Source: Spongiactinospora rosea
GTDB taxonomy: Bacteria > Actinomycetota > Actinomycetes > Streptosporangiales > Streptosporangiaceae
Direction of reading: 5' to 3'
Length of the DNA stretch: 64,000 nt
Assembly (NCBI RefSeq): GCF_003315795.1
Contig: NZ_QMEY01000018.1
Span: 121,701-185,700 of the forward strand
Shown here: piece by piece, positions 39,685 through 49,933 of the stretch
How positions within the stretch are numbered: the first letter of the stretch is position 1
Layout: every line of letters starts with the position of its first letter
The notes under the pieces: model-generated
Told to the model about the DNA's origin: nothing
The model's input: only the letters and a program-made list of their open reading frames with translations
The model's database searches: none
Translations under genes and position numbers: made by a program

Positions 39685-41428
39685 GTCGATCATCGTGGAC
39701 CGCATGCTCGCGGTCCCCATGCGCGACGGCGCGATCCTGCGCGCGGACGTGTACCGGCCGGCCGGGCAGCGGTGCCCCGCCCTCGTCTTCCGTACCCCGT
39801 ACGACCGCACGAGCCTTGGCATGTACGGCACGTTCGCGCTGCGCGCCGCCTCTGCCGGGTACGCCGTCGTCATGCAGGACGTCCGGGGGCGCGGCGCGTC
39901 CGAAGGCGGGTTCACCCCCTTCGTCAACGAGCGCGAGGACGGCTACGACTCCATCGACTGGATCGCCGCCCAGCCCTGGTGCGACGGCAACGTCGGCATG
40001 TTCGGGGGCTCCTACGACGGTGTCACCCAGTGGCAGGCGGCGATGTCGGGACACCCGGCGCTCAAGGCCATCGCGCCCAACGTCACCGCGTCGAGCTACC
40101 ACCACGGCTGGGTGTACCGGGGCGGGGCGTTCCAGCTCAGCTTCAGCCTGGGCTGGACGCTCTCGCTGGCCGCCCACAACGCCGCCCGCGACCCGTCCGT
40201 CCCCGCCGGGATCCGCGCCGCGCTGACCGACGCCGCCGACCGGCTGCCCGCCACGGCGGCCGCCCTGCCCCTCGGCGACCACCCGTACCTGGACGCCATC
40301 GCCCCCTACTACCGGGAATGGCTGTCCCACCCCCGCTACGACGAGTACTGGGAACGGCTCGACGTCTCACGGGCCTACTCCGGGATCAACGTCGCCGCGT
40401 TCAACCTGGGCGGCTGGTACGACACCTTCCTCGGCGGCACGCTCGCCAACTTCGCCGGCATGCGCGGGCAGGGCCCCGCCTCCGTGCGCGACCGGCAGCG
40501 GCTGCTCGTCGGGCCGTGGCCGCACGCCGGCCTCTTCAGCGGAAACCCGGTCGGCGAATGGAACTTCGGCGGCCGGGCCACCGGCTCCGCCATCGACGCC
40601 GACGGGATGCAGCTCCGGTGGTTCGACACCTGGCTGCGCGACGGTGACGACGGCATCGGCAGCGAACCGCCCGTACTGCTGTTCACCATGGGCGCGGACG
40701 AGTGGCGGGTGGCGGACTCCTGGCCGCTGCCCGGCACCGAGTACCAGGACTGGCACCTGCACAGCGGCGGTCGCGCGAACACGCTGCACGGCGACGGCGA
40801 GCTGCGCCGCGAGAAGCCGTCCTCCGGTCAGCCCCCGGACACTTTCCTCTACAACCCGCGCGACCCCGTGCCCACCCTCGGCGGCGCGCTGTGCTGCAAC
40901 CCCGTCCACACCCAGGGCGGCGTGTACGACCAGCGCCCGATCGAGGCCCGCCCGGACGTCCTCGTCTACACCTCCGAACCGCTCACCGAACCCCTCGATG
41001 TCACCGGCCCGGTCACGGTCGTCCTGCACGCCGCCAGCACCGCGCCCGACACCGACTGGACGGCCAAGCTCGTCGATGTCGGCACCTGCGGCTACGCGCG
41101 TAACATCGCCGACGGCATCATCCGGGCGCGCTACCGCGACTCGGCGAGCGAGCCCCGGCCGCTGACGCCGGGCGAGGTGGTCGAGTACCGGATCGACCTC
41201 GGGGCCACCAGCAACGTCTTCCAGCCCGGCCACCGCATCCGGCTGGAGGTGTCGAGCAGCAACTTCCCGCACTTCGACCGCAACCCCAACACCGGCGAAC
41301 TCCCTGGCACGTCGGCCGAGATGACCAGCGCCCTGCAGAGCGTCCACCACGCCGGGCCGTACCTGTCGCGGCTCATCCTGCCGGTCGTCGCGCCCGACGC
41401 GGCCCGGCCGTACAGAAAGGAGCCGTGA
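39677..41428 (+). CDS. CocE/NonD-type S15 hydrolase
   Basis: 583 residues from ATG 39677. The alpha/beta-hydrolase core has DGAILRADVYRPAG, VMQDVRGRGASEGGFTPFVN, and the nucleophile elbow NVGMFGGSYDGVTQWQAAMS (Ser in GGSYDG). A His is offered by LLVGPWPHAGLFSG. The C-terminal jelly-roll domain (LDVTGPVTVVLHAASTAPDT; GHRIRLEVSSSNFPHFDRNP) is that of the X-Pro dipeptidyl-peptidase C-terminal family. Members cleave esters, amides or acyl compounds, such as cocaine esterase and glutaryl acylase. It lies between the amidase fragment and an aldo/keto reductase, suggesting a small catabolic operon. Confidence 0.88.
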   Translation: MSESIIVDRMLAVPMRDGAILRADVYRPAGQRCPALVFRTPYDRTSLGMYGTFALRAASAGYAVVMQDVRGRGASEGGFTPFVNEREDGYDSIDWIAAQPWCDGNVGMFGGSYDGVTQWQAAMSGHPALKAIAPNVTASSYHHGWVYRGGAFQLSFSLGWTLSLAAHNAARDPSVPAGIRAALTDAADRLPATAAALPLGDHPYLDAIAPYYREWLSHPRYDEYWERLDVSRAYSGINVAAFNLGGWYDTFLGGTLANFAGMRGQGPASVRDRQRLLVGPWPHAGLFSGNPVGEWNFGGRATGSAIDADGMQLRWFDTWLRDGDDGIGSEPPVLLFTMGADEWRVADSWPLPGTEYQDWHLHSGGRANTLHGDGELRREKPSSGQPPDTFLYNPRDPVPTLGGALCCNPVHTQGGVYDQRPIEARPDVLVYTSEPLTEPLDVTGPVTVVLHAASTAPDTDWTAKLVDVGTCGYARNIADGIIRARYRDSASEPRPLTPGEVVEYRIDLGATSNVFQPGHRIRLEVSSSNFPHFDRNPNTGELPGTSAEMTSALQSVHHAGPYLSRLILPVVAPDAARPYRKEP

Positions 41429-42415
<987 letters not shown>

Positions 42416-42423
42416 CCGGCAGA

Positions 42424-42458
42424 ACGGGCCGGACGGAACCTCATCCCGTCCGGCCCGT
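42424..42458. terminator. Hairpin terminator between convergent genes
   Basis: ACGGGCCGGACGG (42424-42436) pairs perfectly with CCGTCCGGCCCGT (42446-42458): 13-bp stem, 9-nt loop, 9 bp behind the reductase stop and 5 bp before the end of the opposite gene. No T-run. Confidence 0.7.
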
Positions 42459-42462
42459 GGCG

Positions 42463-42936
42463 TCAGTCGAAATCCACGATCTGTGGAGCACGCTCTCCCA
42501 TGGTGACCTCGATCGCCATCAGCGTTGCTCGTGCGCGCTCACGGATATCGGCCCAGGCTTGAGACTCTTGCAACGCCTGCTCGGTCCAGTAGCCGGAGTT
42601 CTCCTCGCCGCTGATCCGCTCCAGAATCTCAGCTATTTCTCTGAGCCGGCCTTGGACGTCCGGGTCCACCGCCAGGCCATCCTCGATGTCCCGCCGGAGC
42701 AGCCGTAGGAAGTCGTCGTATTCCAGCGCCAGCTCGTCCACCGGTATACGCGCCCGGCTCAGTATGTCCACCTGGCGATCGGCGTCGAGCGCCAATCTCG
42801 CGAGCGCTCGGAGGAGTCCCGGCATCGCCGGTATCGCTTCTGGATGCTGTGCGGTCATGGTCGTTTCGTCGGCCGCTCGGTCGCCGGTGAACTCCACCAC
42901 GTCGTACACGTCAACAGGGGCGGGACCACCTTCCAC
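42463..42936 (-). CDS. Hypothetical helical protein
   Basis: 157 residues if GTG 42936 is used; ATG 42858 (MTAQHPEAIPAMPGLLRALA) is the alternative. The protein is acidic and helical (RALARLALDADRQVDILSRA; LREIAEILERISGEENSGYW), with no signal, membrane segment or recognised family. It follows the TetR gene on the same strand with a 4-bp gap. Compositional coding bias supports a real gene; the function is unknown. Confidence 0.5.
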   Translation of the reverse strand: MEGGPAPVDVYDVVEFTGDRAADETTMTAQHPEAIPAMPGLLRALARLALDADRQVDILSRARIPVDELALEYDDFLRLLRRDIEDGLAVDPDVQGRLREIAEILERISGEENSGYWTEQALQESQAWADIRERARATLMAIEVTMGERAPQIVDFD

Positions 42937-42940
42937 TTCG

Positions 42941-43648
42941 TCAACGACGGTACTCGGCTCGGTCGCCGACCGGGGTGTGGGCGATGCCGTTGATGAGCAT
43001 CCGGAAATGCCACGACAAACGCTGTTGCGGGGTGCCGCCGAGAAGGTGGGCGGCCAGGGCGTGCAGGTGCGGGTGGGTGCGTTCGTCGGCTCCGTGCAGG
43101 GCCTCGCTCAGCGCGTCCCACTCCTGATCGGCGTGCGGCGACTGCGCGCGCGCCGATGTCTCGGCCGCGGTGGCGGTGGCCGCCTGCAGTAGCGTGTCCA
43201 CGCCCCAGGCCGCCTGCGCCGGTGGCACACCGCCCTCGTCGAGCAGCGACAGCAGCCGCTCCAGCAGCCTCAGATAGTGTTCGCCGCTGGGCCGGGCGGC
43301 CAGGGCGGCTCGGGCCAGCTCCGGATGCGCGAACAGCATGAAGGTGTAGGAGGTGAGCACTCCGGCCAGCCGTTCGCGCCAGTCGCCGCCGTGGGCGGCG
43401 GCGTCCAGATCGACCTCGCCGAGCAGTTCGTCCAGCATGGCGGCGTGCAGCTCGTCGGTGTTGGCCACGTAGACGTACAGCGAGGCGGGGCCGGTGTCCA
43501 GCTCCTTCGCCAGCCGCCGCATGGTCACCTTGGCCAGCCCCTCGGCGCGCAGGATGGTCACGGCCGTGGCCACGATCCCCTGGCGGGTCAGGGCCGGTTT
43601 GGCGGGCCGGTCGCGGCGGCTGATCGGGGCTTTGGAGCGTGGCGGCAT
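42941..43648 (-). CDS. TetR family regulator (TetR_C_1-like)
   Basis: 235 residues. The HTH region LTRQGIVATAVTILRAEGLA, KVTMRRLAKELDTGPASLYV and YVANTDELHAAMLDELLGEV is of the tetracycline-repressor-type subgroup. The ligand domain is helical. Its own promoter carries a perfect 14-bp palindrome at 43662-43675 that recurs in front of the monooxygenase gene at 45250, so it very likely represses itself and that gene. Confidence 0.92.
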   Translation of the reverse strand: MPPRSKAPISRRDRPAKPALTRQGIVATAVTILRAEGLAKVTMRRLAKELDTGPASLYVYVANTDELHAAMLDELLGEVDLDAAAHGGDWRERLAGVLTSYTFMLFAHPELARAALAARPSGEHYLRLLERLLSLLDEGGVPPAQAAWGVDTLLQAATATAAETSARAQSPHADQEWDALSEALHGADERTHPHLHALAAHLLGGTPQQRLSWHFRMLINGIAHTPVGDRAEYRR

Positions 43649-43661
43649 GGATCACAGCCTA

Positions 43662-43675
43662 ACGAACGCGTTCGT
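43662..43675. promoter_or_regulatory. TetR operator, copy 1
   Basis: ACGAACGCGTTCGT, a perfect 14-bp palindrome (ACGAAC-N2-GTTCGT), 14 bp upstream of the TetR start codon and also just past the end of the flavin monooxygenase gene. The same half sites recur at 45289-45317. Confidence 0.75.
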
Positions 43676-43690
43676 CGCCAGCCTGCCCGA

Positions 43691-45250
43691 TCATGGTTCG
43701 AGCCCGGTCAGGTGGCCGAGCGCCGCTGTCAACGCGCGAGCGCGGTCAGCGGGGGCATGGGCGGTACGCCAGGCGATGTATCCATCGGGGCGGACCAGCG
43801 TGGCGCCCGTGGCGGTGATGCCGTAGGCGGCCGGGAAGGCGTCCGGCTTCATCGGCTTGGCGTCGGTGCCGATGCCCGCGAAGGTGATCGGGACGCCCAG
43901 GCGTCGCCCGCTCTCGCAGGCGGCGGCCCAGCGGTCGTCCTCCGACAGCAGCACCCAGCCGCGCTGGAACAGATCCAGGATCGATCGCTCTTCGCCGTCG
44001 GCCATGACGGGCAGGTGCGGCGCCCGCGTGCCGGGCTGCCCCGCCCACTGGTCCGGACGCCGTGCCGGCGGCAGATCCGGCCCCGCGCCGAGGATCGCGG
44101 CCGAGCGGTAGAGCTGCCCCAGCTCGATGGCGACGTCATCGAGGATCGGTACGTCCGGCTTCGGCGCCTTCAGATGGGCCTTGAAGTCGGCGCGGGCGAA
44201 GAGCTGGTCGTGGCGCAGTTCGGCGATCGGGCGGCGTTCGGCGTCATAGGTGTCCAGCAGCGCGGGCGCCGCCTGCCCGGACAGGACCGCGGCGAGCTTC
44301 CAGGCCAGGTTGTGCGCGTCCTCGATGCCGGTGTTGGCGCCGAACCCGCCGCGGTTGGGCGGCAACTGGTGGGCGGCGTCGCCGGCCAGGAACACCCGGC
44401 CGGAGGAGAAGCGGTCGGCGACCAGCGCCGCCAGCTCCCATCGGCCGGTGGTGATCAGTTCGATGGGGACGTCGGTGCGTCCGATCGCCTTGCGTACCCG
44501 CTCCCGCTGCGCGTCCTCGTCGCGGTCCACGTCGTCGCCGAGCATGAGGACCCAGCGGCCGTCGGAGTACGTGGCGAGGAACGCCCGGAAGTCCGGCTGC
44601 TGGATCTCGAACTGGACGACACCGCGCTCCAGATACTCATCGAGAGGAGCGCGGAACAGGACGCTGCGCTGCGTCGAGAGCAGCCCCTCGCCGGTACGGC
44701 CGATGCCCAAAGCCGTACGTATCCCGCTGGCCGCGCCGTCGGCCGCCACCATGTACCGGGCGCGCACACCGTACTCCCGGCCGCTGTCACGATGCCGCAG
44801 CACCGCGCTCACCCCGTCGCCGTCCTCGGTGAACCCGATGAACTCGGTGCTCAGCCGGATGTCGGCCCCCAGTTCGAGGGCCCGCCGCCGCAGGATCGGT
44901 TCGAGCCGGTCCTGAGCAACGGCCGCCGCCCGGACCGGCGAGAACTCGATGCGGGGCTGCGCGCCGCCCGGCGTCCACGCGTACTCCTCGAACCAGGCGC
45001 CCGCCAGGCTTTCCACCCGGGCACGCCGCGGTGATACCGATCCCTGCCGGGATTCGGGCATCTCGATGCCGGCGGCTCGAAACAGTTCGACGGTGCGGGT
45101 GGTGTATCCGATCGCGCGGGGATGCGGCGAGCTCCCCGGATGCCTTTCCACCACCATGACGGGCACGCCCCACCAGGCGAGGAACACCGCCGCGGACAGC
45201 CCGGCAAGACTGCCGCCCACGATGAGGACCGGTACCGATTCCGTGGTCAT
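43691..45250 (-). CDS. FAD-dependent aromatic-ring monooxygenase (Rox/polyketide hydroxylase-like)
   Basis: 519 residues. Motifs: PVLIVGGSLAGLSAAVFLAW (FAD), MVAADGAASGIRTALGIGR (DG motif), RVFLAGDAAHQLPPNRGGFG then ANTGIEDAHNLAWKL (GD motif). The C-terminal thioredoxin-like domain (YGITATGATLVRPDGYIAWR) is typical of phenol hydroxylase, rifampicin monooxygenase and polyketide hydroxylases. Such enzymes hydroxylate aromatic substrates, sometimes inactivating antibiotics. Two tandem TetR operators precede the start at 45250. The substrate is unknown; TetR control suggests an induced detoxification role. Confidence 0.9.
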   Translation of the reverse strand: MTTESVPVLIVGGSLAGLSAAVFLAWWGVPVMVVERHPGSSPHPRAIGYTTRTVELFRAAGIEMPESRQGSVSPRRARVESLAGAWFEEYAWTPGGAQPRIEFSPVRAAAVAQDRLEPILRRRALELGADIRLSTEFIGFTEDGDGVSAVLRHRDSGREYGVRARYMVAADGAASGIRTALGIGRTGEGLLSTQRSVLFRAPLDEYLERGVVQFEIQQPDFRAFLATYSDGRWVLMLGDDVDRDEDAQRERVRKAIGRTDVPIELITTGRWELAALVADRFSSGRVFLAGDAAHQLPPNRGGFGANTGIEDAHNLAWKLAAVLSGQAAPALLDTYDAERRPIAELRHDQLFARADFKAHLKAPKPDVPILDDVAIELGQLYRSAAILGAGPDLPPARRPDQWAGQPGTRAPHLPVMADGEERSILDLFQRGWVLLSEDDRWAAACESGRRLGVPITFAGIGTDAKPMKPDAFPAAYGITATGATLVRPDGYIAWRTAHAPADRARALTAALGHLTGLEP

Positions 45251-45288
45251 GACAGACCTCCTGTGCAGGTGTTGAGAACTCGATCGTA

Positions 45289-45317
45289 GCGAACATGTTC
45301 GCCACGAACAAGTTCGT
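45289..45317. promoter_or_regulatory. Tandem TetR operators, copies 2 and 3
   Basis: GCGAACATGTTCGC (45289-45302, perfect palindrome) and ACGAACAAGTTCGT (45304-45317, perfect half sites) lie side by side, centres 15 bp apart, 39 bp upstream of the monooxygenase start. They share the GAAC-N2-GTTC core with the site in front of the TetR gene. Confidence 0.75.
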
Positions 45318-45454
45318 CAGGCTTAGGGGTGGACGGACCCGGCGTCTCCGCTACTGAGCAGCAACGGTCCGTGTTCAACCACATGCACTCGGCATAGCCT
45401 TTTGCTCTCGCCGCGCTGTCAGCGGCGTCCGGCCGAAAGGGGGTGGGCAACGCC

Positions 45455-45805
45455 ATGCAGGTACGCGCGGCGGTCGTCGCCCGACCCGGCGGCGCTTTCG
45501 TCATCGAGAGCCTCGATCTGGAAGCGCCGCGCCATGACGAGGTGCTCGTGCGAGTCACGGCCTCGGGGATGTGCAGGACGGATCTGCACATCCGCGACCA
45601 GACGTACCCCGTACCGCTCCCGGTCGTCGCCGGGCACGAGGGCGTGGGAGTCGTCGAAGAGGTGGGATCGGCGGTCTCGTCCTTTCGGCCCGGCCAGCGG
45701 GTCATCATGTCCTACCCGCGCTGCGACCAGTGCGCGGCGTGCCTGGCGGGCCGGCCTCAGTACCGCGCGCACGGCTCCGCGCTGTCCTTCGGCGGCTCGA
45801 GACGG
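45455..45805 (+). pseudogene. N-terminal fragment of a zinc alcohol dehydrogenase
   Basis: From ATG 45455: VRAAVVARPGGAFVIESLDL, VTASGMCRTDLHIRDQTYPV (catalytic-zinc Cys), VVAGHEGVGVVEEVGSAVSS and PRCDQCAACLAGRPQYRAHG (structural-zinc Cys cluster lacking its last Cys). This is the GroES-like part of an aryl-alcohol-dehydrogenase-type MDR enzyme. Homology stops after ALSFGGSR, and the NAD domain is absent. Immediately downstream, in another frame, lies the end of an aldehyde dehydrogenase, so an internal deletion fused two neighbouring genes. Confidence 0.75.
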
Positions 45806-45839
45806 GAGCACCGCCCTGCGGGACCGGAGATCGGCGAGC

Positions 45840-46226
45840 CCGGTCCACGGGCACATCTTCCAGCAGTCGTCGTTCGACGACCCCAAGCTGCCGATCGTTC
45901 AGGAAGAGACGTTCGGCCCGGTCCTGACGCTGCAGACCTTCTCCACCGAGGACGAGGCCGTCAGGCTCGCGAACGACTCCGACTCCGACTACGGTCTCGC
46001 CGCGAGCGTCTGGTACCGCGACCTGGACCAGCCGCTGCGGGTGGCCAGAAAGCTCCGGGTCGGGACCGTGTGGATCAACGAGTGGGCCGTCGTGCACGAC
46101 GAGTTCGAAGAGGGCGGGTACAAGCAGAGCGGCCTCGGGCGTCTCAACGGGTTCTCCGGCATGGACGACTTCCTGGAGGCCAAGCACATCACGCAGAGCG
46201 ACGCGGCCCGCGGATCAGGCCACTGA
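45840..46226 (+). pseudogene. C-terminal fragment of an aldehyde dehydrogenase
   Basis: The frame ending at 46226 reads HGHIFQQSSFDDPKLPIVQE, ETFGPVLTLQTFSTEDEAVR, LANDSDSDYGLAASVWYRDL, RVGTVWINEWAVVHDEFEEG and GYKQSGLGRLNGFSGMDDFL. This is the last ~120 residues of the ALDH superfamily, with the EEFGPV and YGLAASV motifs. The catalytic Cys domain and NAD domain are missing. It cannot function; it is the other half of the deletion that truncated the ADH gene. Confidence 0.8.
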
Positions 46227-46515
46227 GGGTCGGTTGGGGCGGTGACCGCGTCAGGCGATCTGGCGCGAGATGGTCACGCGTTCGACGAGGCCGGACTGGA
46301 GCTCGGCTGGAACGTGTCGATCCACGACGGCAAGTCGGACCCGGCGATCGCCTCCACCAAGATCCGGCAGGCGATCGCCGCAGCCGGGTGGAGCCGGAGA
46401 GGCGCGGGCTGCCCGCCACCGACCCGTCAAGTGGATCAGGACGCCGTGGCGGATGTGCCGGGACATGACCCGCGACGACAGCGCGCGGGACCTACCGATC
46501 ACGCCCGACGTTCGA
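46227..46515. other. Gap with no recognisable gene
   Basis: About 290 bp between the dehydrogenase fragment and the kinase gene. One frame contains a protein-like piece (FDEAGLELGWNVSIHDGKSD, then PAIASTKIRQAIAAAGW), perhaps debris of another coding gene, but I cannot assign it. Confidence 0.4.
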
Positions 46516-47742
46516 TCAGATGTGGACGGGCAGCTCGATCTCGGCAGTGGTTGTGCCTGTCGCCGGGCTGTCCAGGCTCAGCGTTCCGTCGACGGCGGAC
46601 AGCCGCTCGCAGAGGCCCTTCAGACCGCTGCCCGCCCCGATCCGGGCACCGCCGGAACCGTTGTCGTGGACCCGGATCCGCAGCAGCCTCCCGCTGACGC
46701 GCACATTCACCGACGCCTTCGTCGCCCCGCTGTGCTTGGAGATGTTCGTCAGCAGCTCGGCGACACAGAAGTACGCCACACGCTCGATCACCTCATCCGG
46801 CCGCTCGGCGATGTCCACGGTCAGCTCCACCGGGACGGCGGCCTGCATCGCCAGCGGCGGCAACGCGCTCTCCAGCCCCTGGTCGAGCGCGGCCGGACTG
46901 ATCCCGTCGATGAGGCGCCGCAGTTCCGCCATGACCCCGTCCGTCTGGCGGCGGGCCCGTACGACGAGGCTCCGCGGCCGATCGGCGGTGGACAACCCGC
47001 ACCTGTCCAGGGCCGTATCGGCCAACGACAGTGTCATGGCGAGGGCGACGAGTTGCGCCTGCGTCCCGTCGTGCAGGTCCCGCTCGATCCGGCGAAGCTC
47101 GCGTGCCCCCTCGGCGAGCACGGTACCGCGAGCCTGTTCGAGAGTCCGCAACCGTTTCTGGGAGGTGCTGGGGCCGAGCAGCATCCGGGCCAGGAGCAGG
47201 TGCAACGCCATCAACGCGCGGACCGCGATCGGGACGAGCGACAACACGACCAGGCCGCCCAGCACGACGCCGGCACCCGACCACGGATTCGACTGCAGGA
47301 CCAACGCCCAGACGACGGACCACACTCCCAGCCCCGGCACTGCGATGGCCACCACGAATGTGATCGCGTCGATCGGGAACCTGAGCGCCAGGTACAGCAT
47401 GCCGCGCCAGGCGGTCACGTCGGAGAGGCTGTTCTGGATCCAGCGCAGCGGGCCGGAGGCGGGTGGCCCCGGCTGAGTCGTTTCGATCGGCTCGCCCAGC
47501 GCCATCTGGATCAGACGGGCATGCGCCCGGCCGAGCAGGCGGGCGCCCTTCAGGCCGACGGCGAGAAGGGGTAACCCGATCAGGGTCAGTGACAGCAGAC
47601 CTCCGACGTAGAGGATGGCCATGACGTAGGCGAGTCCGATCAGCGAAAGCGGCGGCGCGGCGAAGGCGTAAGCGAACATCGCGGGCCGTACCGTCGTCCA
47701 TCGCTTCACGTTGGTCCCGCTGCTCTCCGATGTCGTCGTCAC
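46516..47742 (-). CDS. Sensor histidine kinase, NarL-partner (HisKA_3) type
   Basis: 408 residues from GTG 47742. Four to five membrane helices occupy the first ~190 residues (FAYAFAAPPLSLIGLAYVMA; GLLSLTLIGLPLLAVGLKGA). The dimerisation box is ELRRIERDLHDGTQAQLVAL, with the phospho-acceptor His of the HPK7 group. The ATPase part includes VAYFCVAELLTNISKHSGAT, VHDNGSGGARIG and GSGLKGLCERLSAVDGTLSL. No extracellular sensor domain, as in membrane-sensing kinases paired with ABC exporters. It is the only intact member of the four-gene set kinase, permease, ATPase and response regulator. Confidence 0.9.
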   Translation of the reverse strand: MTTTSESSGTNVKRWTTVRPAMFAYAFAAPPLSLIGLAYVMAILYVGGLLSLTLIGLPLLAVGLKGARLLGRAHARLIQMALGEPIETTQPGPPASGPLRWIQNSLSDVTAWRGMLYLALRFPIDAITFVVAIAVPGLGVWSVVWALVLQSNPWSGAGVVLGGLVVLSLVPIAVRALMALHLLLARMLLGPSTSQKRLRTLEQARGTVLAEGARELRRIERDLHDGTQAQLVALAMTLSLADTALDRCGLSTADRPRSLVVRARRQTDGVMAELRRLIDGISPAALDQGLESALPPLAMQAAVPVELTVDIAERPDEVIERVAYFCVAELLTNISKHSGATKASVNVRVSGRLLRIRVHDNGSGGARIGAGSGLKGLCERLSAVDGTLSLDSPATGTTTAEIELPVHI

Positions 47743-49075
47743 TGTGCGGCCACGGCGGAACGGCGGGCCTCGTCACGGCCCACGCACCACTGAGCAGGAC
47801 GGTGGCGACGGCCAGTGCCATCGCCCCAAGGATCATGGGCCCGTACGTCCGCAGCGAGATCCAGGGCCATGGCCCTCCGGTGGCCGCGTACGCGAACGCC
47901 ATGCTCACCGGCGTCGCGGCGAGAATCCCGAGCAGGGCCCCCGAAAGAGCGATCAGCGACGCTTCCGCGCCGAGCATCCGGAAGAGCTGCCGTCGTGTCG
48001 CACCGGCCATCGTGATCAGTGCGTACTCCCGCCGCCTCGTCGCCGTCAGCGACACGAGGGTGTTCACCATCGCCACGGCCCCGAAACCGGCCAGCATCAC
48101 GAGCTCCAGGCCGCGCAGCCAGATGTCACTGTCCGAGACGGTCAGCGCGGCCACGTGCCGGATCGTCCCCGTGGTCGTGGCGAACGTCAGCGAGAGCCCC
48201 ACCAGCAGCGCGATCGGCACCAGCGCGGAAGCCGTCCGCTCGGCCTGCCCGGCCAGATCGGCGGCGGCGAGCCCGCCGCCCGCGTCACCCCGGTGCCGGC
48301 GGCCGGCCAGTCGCAGCGGAACGCCGAGCAGCCTGACGGCGGCCCGTGCCGGCACGGGACCGAGCACCGCGATCGCGGCCATGGCCACCAGTGCCCCGAG
48401 GAGGGCTCCCTGCGCCGCCTTGTCCACCGGCTGCCGGGAGATGAACGCGCTCATCACGCCCACACCCCCGAGGAGGAGCAGACCCAGGATGCCCCGTATC
48501 CAGCCCAGTTCGCCCTTCTCGTTCGCGCTGAGCCGCGTCGCCGTCATCGGTCTGCCACGGATCGCGCGATATGCCGCGATCTTCGCCGCACTGACACTGA
48601 CCAGCAGCGTGACCACTGTCCCGATCAGCATGGGCAGCGGCGACCCGGGTACGTCGGCGGCGGCCGGGGCGAGCCCGCGTGCCGCCATCTCCGTCAGGAG
48701 CCGCCGCGCGGCCCAGGCGCCGAGCAGCCACGCCGGCGGCGACACCAGCAGTGTCACCAGCACCACCTGACCCCGGACGAGTCGCTTGACCTGAACGGGC
48801 GTCGCGCCGGTGGTCCGCAGCAGGGCCATGTCCCGGTACTGCCGGCGGACCGCGAAGCCGAGCGTGTTCGCGACGACGGTCAACGCCATCAGCATGGCGA
48901 TCTCCCCGAACGCACCGGCGATCATGCCCAGCCGAGAACCGCCGACCCCGCCGATGGCCGTCACCATCAGCGATCCGAAGAGGGTGATGACGGCGACCGC
49001 CAGGAAGAGAGCCGTGGCGAGCGCGACGAACGTGGCCGGCCGTGACCGCAGGGCTCCGAACGCAAACCTCAGCAT
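47739..49075 (-). CDS. FtsX-type ABC permease with disrupted end
   Basis: About 445 residues from ATG 49075 before the kinase gene begins. Two FtsX modules are visible: AFGEIAMLMALTVVANTLGF, RRQYRDMALLRTTGATPVQV near residue 80, and VMLAGFGAVAMVNTLVSLTA, RREYALITMAGATRRQLFRM near 330. Such permeases work with a MacB/BceA-like ATPase in peptide or antibiotic efflux. The frame has no stop at the expected GTGA junction (47739-47742) and would run on through the kinase gene in the wrong frame to 46793. A 1-bp shift near its end would restore the stop, so a late frameshift is likely. Confidence 0.75.
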
Positions 49076-49832
49076 GCCGGGGCGCCCAGCTTCTCAGCGA
49101 TCAGCGCGGCCGACGGGCGTACGAGGTCGTCCACCACCGCGCCGTCGGCCAGGACGACGACCCGGTCGGCGAAGCTCGCGGCCACAGGGTCGTGGGTCAC
49201 CATCACACAGGTGCGGCCCTCGTCGTCCGCTCCCTCCCGCAGCAGCCACAGCACCTCCCTGCCGGTGTTGCGGTCGAGCGCGCCGGTCGGCTCGTCGGCG
49301 AAGAGGACCGACGGCCGGCCGTGCAGCGCGCGTGCCACGGCGACCCGCTGCTGCTGGCCGCCGGAGAGTCTGCCCGGCAGTTCCCTGCGCCGGTCGACAG
49401 ACCGACCTGCGCCAGCGCGGCGGTCACTGCCTTCCAGTCCACGCGAGCGCCTGCCAACAGGGCCGGGAGGGCGACGTTCCGCTCGACGGTCATCGCGGGC
49501 ATCAGGTTGTACGCCTGCAAGATGAACCCCGCCTTGGCCCGCCTCAGCAGCGCCAAGCGACGCTCGGGCAGTGCCGTGATCTCGGTCGAGTCCCAGTGAA
49601 CCGTGCCGGACGTCTGCCGATCCATGCCCGCGACGCACTGCAGCAAGGTCGACTTGCCCGACCCGGACGGCCCCATGACGGCGGTGGACGTGCCCGGCGG
49701 GAACTCGACGTCCACCCCGCGCAGCGCGTGAACCTGACCGCTGCCGCGGCCGTACGTGCGGCGCAGGTCAACGGCTCGGATACCCGTACCGGTCGCTTCA
49801 GTGGCCGGAGCCGGATCCATCCTGTACGACAT
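49069..49832 (-). pseudogene. ABC transporter ATPase with frameshift
   Basis: The first frame (from 49832) gives IRAVDLRRTYGRGSGQVHAL, STAVMGPSGSGKSTLLQCVA (Walker A) and GFILQAYNLMPAMTVERNVA (Q loop). At about 49395 the sequence GGTCTGTCGACCGGCGC lacks one base; with TCGGAC it would read LSDRRRELPGRLSGGQQQRV and continue in the other frame through SVLFADEPTGALDRNTGREV (Walker B) to GAPAC at 49069. The ATPase of this LolD/MacB-type exporter is therefore interrupted between the Q loop and signature motif. It overlaps the permease start by 7 bp. Confidence 0.85.
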
Positions 49833-49933
49833 GATGCGATTCTCCGCGCCCTGGACCGCTCGGACGATCGTGTTACCCCCCGGATCCGTTGTTCGGATAT
49901 CCGCCCCTCAGAGGCGGGAGGCCACTCCGGGTC

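Noticed and set aside
38917..39927. 336-codon minus-strand frame covering the dimethylformamidase fragment
   Set aside because: Only the last ~55 codons have homology (DUF2218); the remainder is antisense to the plus-strand fragment and hydrolase.
46242..46697. Plus-strand frame between the dehydrogenase fragment and the kinase
   Set aside because: Runs into the kinase gene in antisense; only about 40 residues look protein-like and no family fits.
46793..47738. Continuation of the permease frame through the kinase gene
   Set aside because: Arg/Pro-rich, out of frame with an intact kinase; best explained by a lost permease stop and not by a 760-residue fusion.
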